64,000 nucleotides of DNA from G020348385 sp964538085 (GTDB taxonomy: Bacteria; Acidobacteriota; Aminicenantia; Aminicenantales; Aminicenantaceae). Of this stretch, positions 7,788-14,816 are shown piece by piece (position 1 is the stretch's first letter; every line of letters starts with the position of its first letter). The DNA is taken from NCBI GenBank assembly GCA_964538085.1, contig CAZIDF010000003.1, positions 1 to 64,000 on the forward strand. The letters are read 5' to 3'. A program made the translations under genes and the position numbers. The notes beneath the pieces are model-generated. The model did not search any database, was not told where the DNA came from, and saw nothing but the letters and a program-made list of their open reading frames with translations.

Positions 7788-8621
7788 TCAACGGATAATC
7801 TTTTTTTCTCCGCGTTCTACAAACAGAAATATATCTTTGTAGTTGGATTTTACTGCATCGATCTTGTTCGGTGCATCGGACTCCGATTGTATAGGGAGAT
7901 GCATAAGTCCCACATGTGCGGGTTTGAGGACTTCCTGGATGATCCTTGCTCCATCTGGAAGTAAAGGAAACCAGTAGTGGACAAGGGCGAGGTCGAGCTT
8001 CTCTTTGTCCAATCCCGTGTCCTGAAAGACCGCAAGTTTTCCGTCGGAATCTCCCTCATGAAAAATGGTTCGTCCGTTCATTTTGATCAGATACATGAGA
8101 TTGTGAGGGCTTTCTAAATCTCCGCTGTGGAGCGTTCGGTACATTTTGATGGCAATCTCCCCGACCGTTTTCTTAGCCGTTTCTCCTGGTTTTAGTTCGT
8201 AAGAAAATACCCTGTCCTGCACATACTCCCAATCCTTTGAGTTGTCTTTCATGGCAGTGACGGCATCTTTGGCAGCGATTAACAACACATCGGGATTGTT
8301 TTCTATGAACCGTGCAGCAAAGCTCGGGCTGAAATGATCCGGATGGTTGTGGGTGACTAAGACAAGATCCACATCGTCGAAGGGAGCCTTGCCTGATAGC
8401 AATTGTTCCAACACGTCTTCTGAGGGGGCCCTGTAATTTGGATTCGGGTTGTCGAAAAGAGCATCGATGAGGACCTTATTGTTTTCTATGGCAACAAGAA
8501 ACCCTTCGTTGGCAAGGTAGGTCACTTCGATCACGCTTTCCTGACTATTCCCGGCGGGCCATATCATCGAAACACAGACCAGAATTGTCACGGATCTAAC
8601 AATCATGTTGATTCTAGACAT
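7788..8621 (-). CDS. Secreted MBL-fold metallo-hydrolase (UlaG-like)
   Basis: About 277 aa from the ATG at 8621, which has AAGGAG upstream and yields a signal peptide (residues 1-25). The frame is open to 8681 without a better start. The metal motif HNHPDH at residues 91-96 is intact, and MHLPIQSES near the end supplies a later histidine. The overall pattern (VTYLANEGFLVAIENNKVLIDALF) is that of UlaG-type MBL proteins, and it closely parallels the MBL domain of the large fusion at 17503-21276. The two are probably paralogues. Substrate unknown. Confidence 0.8.
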   Translation of the reverse strand: MSRINMIVRSVTILVCVSMIWPAGNSQESVIEVTYLANEGFLVAIENNKVLIDALFDNPNPNYRAPSEDVLEQLLSGKAPFDDVDLVLVTHNHPDHFSPSFAARFIENNPDVLLIAAKDAVTAMKDNSKDWEYVQDRVFSYELKPGETAKKTVGEIAIKMYRTLHSGDLESPHNLMYLIKMNGRTIFHEGDSDGKLAVFQDTGLDKEKLDLALVHYWFPLLPDGARIIQEVLKPAHVGLMHLPIQSESDAPNKIDAVKSNYKDIFLFVERGEKKIIR

Positions 8622-9010
8622 GGACTTCTCCTTTTTGGCATATTGCCTGTTTCCCCAATTTGCATAATACAGCCAGCACAATTTTCTTTAGAGCATGTAT
8701 GATGTATACGTAAGTGAACCCGCCCCTCTCAAAGACTCCCAAAAACATCAAAAAGATCTGCCGTGCATCCAGGAAGCAGCTCCTGCAGTTGAAATAAAAG
8801 GGTTCGGGTTCCATTCCGACTAGAGGAAACCTTCTCTGCTTAAAAATCCAGAGCATTCACAAAAATGAGGGCATTGTGCATAAAATCGCCGGCCCGATTC
8901 CGATAAAACACATTGTTAAAAATACACCTGCCCTAGTCGATTCCCAACCTAATCTGCTTAGTAGCCAGAAATCCCCCCCCCTTTTTGGTTCCCAGCGCCT
9001 TTGGCCTCTT
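8622..9010. other. Intergenic region, no gene seen
   Basis: About 390 bp between the MBL gene and the receiver-protein gene. A frame open across 8614-8856 on the minus strand lacks a ribosome site and recognisable motifs and is not called. The segment holds a 9-base C run near 8975. No convincing RNA, terminator or promoter is seen apart from the AAGGAG that serves the MBL gene at its edge. Confidence 0.5.
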
Positions 9011-9376
9011 TTATATGTATTCTTTTACTTTGCTCAATAAAACTTCCCGATCGAAAGGTTTGGCCATCAGATAAACACCGTCATGAGTCCTGCTGTACTG
9101 TTCTTCTTCTTTCTTGATCAAGGATGACAAAAATATTATCGGAATATTTTGTGTCGAGGGATCATTTTTCAAGATGTTTGCAACCTCCCCACCGTCTATA
9201 TCGGGCATAACGATATCCAGGATGATCAGATCCGGGATGTCATTTTTGGCAATATTTATGGCTTCGTATCCTCCAGAGGCTTGAAGAACATGGTATTCTT
9301 TGTTGTTAAAGATATTCTTGAGCATTTCAAGATTGACAGATTCATCGTCGACAATGAGAATTTTTTTGTATCTCAT
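9011..9376 (-). CDS. Single-domain response regulator (CheY-like receiver)
   Basis: A 121-aa receiver domain with nothing else attached. The acidic pocket (D10, D11), the phospho-acceptor D54 (ILDIVMPD), the switch Ser/Thr region (FLSS) and the conserved K106 (MAKPF) are all present. No sensor kinase is in the window, so its input must come from elsewhere. It is transcribed away from the HTH-TPR regulator gene and shares a regulatory region with it that contains tandem repeats. This placement suggests, but does not prove, a role in the same pathway as the radical SAM locus. Confidence 0.9.
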   Translation of the reverse strand: MRYKKILIVDDESVNLEMLKNIFNNKEYHVLQASGGYEAINIAKNDIPDLIILDIVMPDIDGGEVANILKNDPSTQNIPIIFLSSLIKKEEEQYSRTHDGVYLMAKPFDREVLLSKVKEYI

Positions 9377-9420
9377 TTAGAGTTCACCTGGAAAAAAACA
9401 TTCCTTCTCTATACAAGTTT

Positions 9421-9490
9421 TAATGTGAAAGAGCGAAAAATCAATATGTTGAGACAAAATGTCACATTATGTCACATTATGTCACATTAT
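9421..9490. repeat. Tandem 10-bp repeats in a divergent promoter region
   Basis: GTCACATTAT occurs three times head to tail at 9461-9490. An inverted half copy (TAATGTGA) lies at 9421-9428 and a partial one (TTCAC) follows at 9491. Exactly one helical turn separates the copies, which is the arrangement expected for cooperative binding of a regulator. The block lies between the receiver gene and the HTH-TPR gene, which are transcribed in opposite directions. Confidence 0.6.
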
Positions 9491-9630
9491 TTCACTTTTA
9501 AAATGCCTAAAAAGACAATATCGTAAACTTTAGAATGATAAATTCCAGAATGTCGGACCGGCTTCACGATGTCCTGATTGACAAAAAATTTTGCAAAGGG
9601 GATAATAAATTCACAGATTTGGGGCATCGC

Positions 9631-11457
9631 ATGAAAACGGATGAAATTCTTCACTCATGGAAGGAAATTTCTGCGTACCTGGATAGAGATGTCAGGACAT
9701 GTCACAGGTGGGAAGATGAGCTGGAATTGCCGATTCACCGGATTGATGAAAATTCCCCAAGGTCGAAAGTTTTTGCATATAAAAAAGAAATCGATGAATG
9801 GCTTAGAGAAAAAGCGAATAATCACAATAATCATCAAGATGAAAAAAAATCTTCGATCTGGACAAACAGGAGGGTTATTGCCGGACTGGCCATCGGTTTT
9901 TTAGTAGTATCCGTAATTTTTGCATGGCTTTATTTCTCCCGGTCTCCGGCTGTTCCTTCACTTTCCGGACCTACCCTTGCGGTCCTGCCTTTAAAAAATC
10001 TCGATTCGTCAGAATATGAGGAATATTTCTCCGAGGGGATCACGCACGAGATTGAAAGGAGCCTGATACGGCTGAACAAAATTAGGGTGATCCCTGGGTC
10101 TGTGGATGACCCGGGCCAGGATTCTGTATATGACATGGACTTGCTCGGTCAGAAGCTCGAGCCTGACTATCTTGTGGTGGGTGAACTGAGACAGGAGCAA
10201 GATAGGATTTTGTTAAGCATCAGCCTGATCAGAACAGAGGACAATAAAAACCTGTGGAATGCATCCTATGAAAGCGATCAGGAAGATATCTTGAATATCA
10301 GTCAGAGTATCAGTCACAAAATCCACGAGCAATTGAATTTCAAGGTGGATGAGGCCCAGTTCGCTCGGTCACAAAGCGGCAGCACCGACGACTTTTCGGC
10401 CTATGATACCTACCTCAAAGGAAATTTCATCCTGACCAGGATTACAGAGCAGGATGATGATCCCTGGAAGCTGTACCATCAGGGCAAGTATCTTTTAGGA
10501 AGATGGACGCCAAAAAGCAATGAGTTGGCCATTAGCCTTTTCGACCAGGCCATCGCGATCGACAGTAACTATGCTCAGGCCTACATCGGGTTGGCTCAGT
10601 GTTATGCGAATTATATCAATCTGGGATGGGATTCTGACATAGAGTGGTTGAACACAGCGGAATCCCTGCTGGAAAAAGCCCAGGAAATTTCTCCCGGTCT
10701 TCCTGAATATTACACAGCCCTGATCAAGACTTCTATATTGAGAGTGGCTTTATTAAACGAAAACATGAGCCAAATCGTTTTTAGCCTGGCAAAAGAAGCT
10801 ATCGCAAAATTTCCCAACCATCCGCAATTGAATGCCGTAACAGCATACTGTTACCTGACAAAGTTCGGGGAAGGGGGGGATGAAGCGGATTTTGAAAAAG
10901 CCTTGGACTACTACGAGAGAAGTTTTTTACTGAATCCGTCCAGCCTCAACAACATCAAGTATGCGGAGCTTCTGATGCTTAAGAAGGAGTTTTATCAAGC
11001 GATCGAAGTTTGTCATATTCTCGAGAGGTCCGATCCTTCCTTGTTTTCCAAGTTCATGCTGGGGGAAATTTATTATTATCTGGGCGATTTGGCAAAAAGC
11101 GAGGAAATTTTTCTCCAATTCGACCTGCCGTTGAATTTCAAAATTCATTCTCTGTATTTTTTGGCGATGATAGAAGCGCAAAAAGGGGAAGCTGAAGAAG
11201 CGGTAAGGCTTATCAGTGAAGTCGAATTCATACAACCCGAGGAATACAGAGACCTTCCGTTTCATTTAGAAATGGCTTCCATCTATTTTGGAATCGGAGA
11301 TGATCAGTCGGGATATAAATATTTGGAATCGTTGTTTACCGATGAACAGACCCAATGCGATAAATTTATTAACTCTAAGTATATGGATATAGATAGGAAT
11401 TTTGATAATTATAGAAACGAGAGGAGATTTCAAAATCTTACACGAGGAGAAAATTAA
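9631..11457 (+). CDS. Membrane-anchored HTH regulator with TolB-like and TPR domains
   Basis: About 608 aa from the ATG at 9631. The frame opens at 9535, but the first 32 residues are not domain-like. An excisionase/MerR-like HTH comes first (SWKEISAYLDRDVRTCHRWE), then one transmembrane helix (about residues 88-108). A FlgO/TolB-like domain follows (LAVLPLKNLDSSEYEEYFSE), as in CadC-type and adenylate-cyclase-type regulators, then a long array of TPR-like helices to the end. It is the first gene of an apparent operon: its TAA is followed at once by the ATG of the 68-aa peptide, then the radical SAM gene. Probably a signal-transducing transcription factor for this locus. Confidence 0.75.
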   Translation: MKTDEILHSWKEISAYLDRDVRTCHRWEDELELPIHRIDENSPRSKVFAYKKEIDEWLREKANNHNNHQDEKKSSIWTNRRVIAGLAIGFLVVSVIFAWLYFSRSPAVPSLSGPTLAVLPLKNLDSSEYEEYFSEGITHEIERSLIRLNKIRVIPGSVDDPGQDSVYDMDLLGQKLEPDYLVVGELRQEQDRILLSISLIRTEDNKNLWNASYESDQEDILNISQSISHKIHEQLNFKVDEAQFARSQSGSTDDFSAYDTYLKGNFILTRITEQDDDPWKLYHQGKYLLGRWTPKSNELAISLFDQAIAIDSNYAQAYIGLAQCYANYINLGWDSDIEWLNTAESLLEKAQEISPGLPEYYTALIKTSILRVALLNENMSQIVFSLAKEAIAKFPNHPQLNAVTAYCYLTKFGEGGDEADFEKALDYYERSFLLNPSSLNNIKYAELLMLKKEFYQAIEVCHILERSDPSLFSKFMLGEIYYYLGDLAKSEEIFLQFDLPLNFKIHSLYFLAMIEAQKGEAEEAVRLISEVEFIQPEEYRDLPFHLEMASIYFGIGDDQSGYKYLESLFTDEQTQCDKFINSKYMDIDRNFDNYRNERRFQNLTRGEN

Positions 11458-11664
11458 ATGGCCAAAAGCAAAACCATCCGGGTAACACCCAACGTCAAGA
11501 AGTGTTTAACACACTTAAAAGCCGCTGTGAAAGCCATGCCCGAAGGAGAGCTGAAAGACAATGCCAAAGGCGCTATCAGTTATCTGTCGAACACATTCCA
11601 GGGCAAACCGCAACCTGGCAGAGGAATCAAGTGTCCCGGCGTGACCAGAATCGTCCCGGGATAA
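11458..11664 (+). CDS. Small 68-aa protein, candidate radical SAM substrate
   Basis: Not recognised as a known family. It begins directly at the stop codon of the HTH-TPR gene with GAGGAG 8 bp before its ATG, and ends 54 bp before the radical SAM gene. Features: a basic, amphipathic N-terminal half (residues 1-45) that could act as a leader, and a glycine/proline-rich tail (GKPQPGRGIKCPGVTRIVPG) that could be a modified core. It has two cysteines, C16 and C59. The combination of a short peptide and an adjacent SPASM radical SAM enzyme is the hallmark of ribosomally made, enzyme-modified peptides. The substrate role is inference from position. Confidence 0.6.
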   Translation: MAKSKTIRVTPNVKKCLTHLKAAVKAMPEGELKDNAKGAISYLSNTFQGKPQPGRGIKCPGVTRIVPG

Positions 11665-11718
11665 GTTCAAAATATATTTCAACTCTCTCTTCCCATCCTT
11701 TTTAAGTTTTAGATCACA

Positions 11719-12789
11719 ATGAATATCCAGAGTATTACTCTAGTTGTTACTGAGGACTGCAATTTCGATTGCGACTATTGTTACAAGCAGAAAAACTATG
11801 ATCGCATGAAATTCGCTACGGCCAAAAAAGCGATGGCCTTTTTTTTGCCGTTTCTATCCGATCACTACAACCTCAATTTTTACGGAGGAGAACCCCTTCT
11901 CTGCTTCGATCTTATTGAAGAAACGGTGTCCTTCCTCGAGCAAAAAAATAAGGAGTATGGCAAAAAGCCTCAGTATTCACTGACCACCAACGGCAGTTTG
12001 ATTACCGATGAGATTATCAAAGCGTTAGAGACACACAAATTTTCGGTTGTATACAGCTTCGACGGCACCGCTCAGGAAATCCATAGGAAAGATGGAAGTT
12101 TTGATTTGGCCGTGTCGAATATTAATAAAATATTGGAACGCCCAAATATCGGATTGGAGGTCAACAGTGTTTTTACACCGGAGTCGGTCGGTCATATTTC
12201 AGACTCCCTGGCGCTAATCATGAACTTGGGCGTGAAAAACATCAATCTGTCTCTTTCTCTTTTCCGGCCATGGAATACACTATCTGTTGAACGTTTGGGC
12301 GAGGAACTGGCAAAATTGAGGGGAATTCTTGTCTCCCAATATTTGAAATCCAAAGATATCCCGGTCATGAACTTCCGGAAAGATGGCACGGAAGGGTTTT
12401 TTTATTGTGCCGGAGGGCAGGACAGGATGGCGGTCACGTCTGAGGAGAATGTCTGGGGGTGCGATCTGTTTGCCGATTATTTCAGGGGGAAGGAAAAACG
12501 GCCCGAATACCAGGACTATTTTTTTGGGAATCTAGACACCTTCGTAAAAAATTATAAAAAAGTATATCCGAAGATATCCTCCAATTACGCCGAGCTATCC
12601 ATGGATAATTTTGCCACTTCCCAACGAGCATGCCTGTTTTGTTCTAATCTGGAGGATTGTATTGTGTGTCCGGTAGCGGCGGCATTTTCTGGGGTTCCTA
12701 TCGGCGAAATCCCTCCCTTTGTGTGCGATATCCAGAAAATCAAGATTGCAGAACGACAAAAATTCCTAGGGGAAATTATCAAGTACTAA
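11719..12789 (+). CDS. Radical SAM/SPASM peptide-modifying enzyme
   Basis: A 356-aa enzyme. The [4Fe-4S]-SAM motif C14-x3-C18-x2-C21 (CNFDCDYC) is at the N-terminus, followed by a GGEP motif (FYGGEPLLC) that contacts SAM. The C-terminal third has the cysteine pattern of a SPASM domain (CDLF, CLFC, CIVCP, VCD), which binds auxiliary Fe-S clusters in enzymes that modify peptides and proteins. The ribosome site is weak, so it may be made in lower amount than the 68-aa peptide encoded just upstream. It ends the apparent operon. Chemistry (thioether, C-C crosslink, epimerisation or other) cannot be read from sequence. Confidence 0.88.
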   Translation: MNIQSITLVVTEDCNFDCDYCYKQKNYDRMKFATAKKAMAFFLPFLSDHYNLNFYGGEPLLCFDLIEETVSFLEQKNKEYGKKPQYSLTTNGSLITDEIIKALETHKFSVVYSFDGTAQEIHRKDGSFDLAVSNINKILERPNIGLEVNSVFTPESVGHISDSLALIMNLGVKNINLSLSLFRPWNTLSVERLGEELAKLRGILVSQYLKSKDIPVMNFRKDGTEGFFYCAGGQDRMAVTSEENVWGCDLFADYFRGKEKRPEYQDYFFGNLDTFVKNYKKVYPKISSNYAELSMDNFATSQRACLFCSNLEDCIVCPVAAAFSGVPIGEIPPFVCDIQKIKIAERQKFLGEIIKY

Positions 12790-12835
12790 AGGAGTTGCTA
12801 AATTATTGGAACTCTTCGTTGTGGCTGAGATAGAG

Positions 12836-14308
12836 TTACAGTCTATCCGAGGGGATCGATCTTGTGAAAACGCAGTCGCCGTCCCAATCGATGTAAATAG
12901 GGAATGGGCTCATGTGTTGGGGATCTAGGTCGAGATCACGGATTATCAGGTTCGTCAGATGCATGACTTTGGTGCGGCGGCTGGTCCACATGTTATAAAT
13001 AATATTGCGTGCAGTCAGGATCCGGTCGATGATGCCTTCATCTAGGGAGGATACGACGCCCGATATCGTGGCGTATTTATGTTTTTTGTCGATGCGCGAA
13101 TCGTCCAAAGAGAGGATGGAATATCCTTCCTGGTAGCAGGTGTGATTGATGATTTTTGTCTGCCCATGCAAGATCAGGTCGTTTCTGTCATTTATTTCAT
13201 CGAGCGGGGGATAAAACTCTGGCTTGGGGAATGACATTCCTGTTCTTGCTGCGAGAGCATCGAATGTCTCGGCATACCGTCCAGACGGATTCCACACCGT
13301 CCAGGTTTGGATCTCATTTTCCGTCACTCCCTGGAGCTGGGCATCGATCTCCTCGGGTGTGTACCAGAAACCTTGGATCCAGGGACGGATTTCCTTGTCC
13401 GTGCGCTTTTTCATCTCCTGGAGGCTTGACTTCATGATACTGTGGGGGTATTGGCCAGGATTTTTCAGGCTGAGAAAATTCTCGGGAAAGTGCGATGGAT
13501 ATAACATAGGGCAGATCACGTCCACATGCGGGGCGATCTGCTCCAGCACTTGTCCTACGCCAAAATCCTTGGTTTTCCAGGCCGTCATGCCGAAAACGTC
13601 CACAGAAATGACCACTCCGGTCGGTTTCAATCGGTCATTAGCGAAAGCAAGGAATTTTCCGATACACTCTTCTTTGGAGATCCCTTCGATAACGATGGGG
13701 TATTCGATAGTGGACATGTTGCCGTCGCTCGGAAACCTGACGTAATCGAATTGGATCTCATCGACTCCCAGTGCGATTAGCTCTTGACAGAGCGCGATCG
13801 TGTAATCCCAAACCCGGATGTCATACGGATTGGCCCAGTGAAGCCCCTTGTGGTCTGCCCACAATTCCCCGGTCTCAGAGTCTCTTACTCCCAATTCTGG
13901 AAAATGGGTAACGAGTAAACTATCTTGAAAAACGTCCACTTTGGCTGCGGTCCAGATACCCTTTTGTTTGAGGGCGGAAATGGCGTTTTCGAGTGAGGCG
14001 TTCGGAGCGGAAGCCTGCATATTTTTAGCCGTGCTGTTTTTTGAATTCCAGGACAACCGGCCTAGGGGATCCTTGGCATGAAGGACAGCCAAATTCATGC
14101 CGGCGGCTTCCATGTAATGTACGATCCCGTCGAAACTCCGGCCGCAGAGGTGTGCAGAAGGGAAATACACACCGGTTAGTTGGTCCGGCTTTGCCGGCGA
14201 TCGAGGGGAGAAGGGAAAGGCGGTACAAGTTGAAGAGTCGCGCGAAGCGGGGATAAAAACAGCGAGAGAAAGGGCCAAGAAAAAAAGGAGTGTGTAAGTC
14301 TTAGTCAT
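12836..14308 (-). CDS. Putative glycoside hydrolase, DUF4015 family
   Basis: About 490 aa with an N-terminal signal peptide (TYTLLFFLALSLAVFIPA). Residues about 45-390 carry the DUF4015 TIM-barrel-like pattern: GVYFPSAHLC at the start, AKVDVFQD, and IQFDYVRFPSDG, where the acidic residues probably line the active site. Family members are predicted glycosidases acting on exported polysaccharide; no substrate has been settled. The C-terminal 100 residues are an extra domain I do not recognise. The frame opens at 14380. The ATG at 14308 is chosen because it starts a normal signal peptide, although no start here has a strong ribosome site. Confidence 0.72.
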   Translation of the reverse strand: MTKTYTLLFFLALSLAVFIPASRDSSTCTAFPFSPRSPAKPDQLTGVYFPSAHLCGRSFDGIVHYMEAAGMNLAVLHAKDPLGRLSWNSKNSTAKNMQASAPNASLENAISALKQKGIWTAAKVDVFQDSLLVTHFPELGVRDSETGELWADHKGLHWANPYDIRVWDYTIALCQELIALGVDEIQFDYVRFPSDGNMSTIEYPIVIEGISKEECIGKFLAFANDRLKPTGVVISVDVFGMTAWKTKDFGVGQVLEQIAPHVDVICPMLYPSHFPENFLSLKNPGQYPHSIMKSSLQEMKKRTDKEIRPWIQGFWYTPEEIDAQLQGVTENEIQTWTVWNPSGRYAETFDALAARTGMSFPKPEFYPPLDEINDRNDLILHGQTKIINHTCYQEGYSILSLDDSRIDKKHKYATISGVVSSLDEGIIDRILTARNIIYNMWTSRRTKVMHLTNLIIRDLDLDPQHMSPFPIYIDWDGDCVFTRSIPSDRL

Positions 14309-14388
14309 TTTTCGAGCTCTGAGCATTAATTTTGTCGTTTTACCGCAGTGGTTCATGCTTTTTTCTCGAAGATTGGACAAAATATCTT

Positions 14389-14434
14389 TTGATATACCTA
14401 GATTTTCTAGGTATAATACCTAAATATTCTAGGT
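14389..14434 (+). promoter_or_regulatory. PadR promoter with two tandem palindromic operators
   Basis: A near-consensus sigma70 promoter: TTGATA at 14389-14394, 17-bp spacer, perfect TATAAT at 14412-14417. Two 17-bp palindromes overlie it. The first, at 14396-14412, is ACCTAGA-TTT-TCTAGGT and fills the spacer. The second, at 14418-14434, is ACCTAAATATTCTAGGT and covers the start of transcription. Their centres are 22 bp apart, two helical turns. This is very probably the binding site of the PadR regulator encoded just downstream. Confidence 0.75.
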
Positions 14435-14447
14435 GTGTGAGGAAGAA

Positions 14448-14786
14448 ATGATATCGAAAAACTTGATGGCAGCTTCAACCAAACCTCTGATCTTGTCCAT
14501 TCTGGCGGGAAGAGAAATCTACGGGTATCAGATTATCCAAAATGTCGTCGATATTTCTGGGGGAACACTGGAATGGTCCGAAGGAATGCTCTATCCTGTC
14601 CTCCACCGGATGGAGAAGGAAAATCTCATCCGTTCCCAGTGGAAAATCTCAGAAAAGGGGCGGAGGCGCAAGTATTACAAGTTGACAGAATCGGGAAAAA
14701 AAGAGTTGGAAAAAGAAAAAGAACAATGGCTGAATATCCATAAGCTTCTTGCCAAACTATGGGAACCTGTCCCTGGCTTTGAATAA
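14448..14786 (+). CDS. PadR-family transcriptional regulator
   Basis: A 112-aa winged-helix repressor of the PadR family: LILSILAGREIYGYQIIQ, then the wing region (EGMLYPVLHRMEKENLIRS) and GRRRKYYKLTESGKKEL. The ATG at 14448 is preferred over the frame opening at 14433, because GAGGAAG sits just before it and the promoter TATAAT ends only 15 bp before 14433. It is the first gene of a pair with the large permease that begins 30 bp later. PadR regulators linked to FtsX-type permeases are common in this kind of genome and are thought to autoregulate and to control the permease. Inducer unknown. Confidence 0.9.
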   Translation: MISKNLMAASTKPLILSILAGREIYGYQIIQNVVDISGGTLEWSEGMLYPVLHRMEKENLIRSQWKISEKGRRRKYYKLTESGKKELEKEKEQWLNIHKLLAKLWEPVPGFE

Positions 14787-14816
14787 ATCGAGATAGTGTG
14801 AAAACAGGAGAAACCG

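Noticed and set aside
8614..8856. 80-codon frame upstream of the MBL gene
   Set aside because: No ribosome site or recognisable motif; it overlaps the leader and start of the real gene.
9461..9490. Tandem repeat considered as a CRISPR remnant
   Set aside because: Units of 10 bp without spacers; the position between divergent genes fits an operator.
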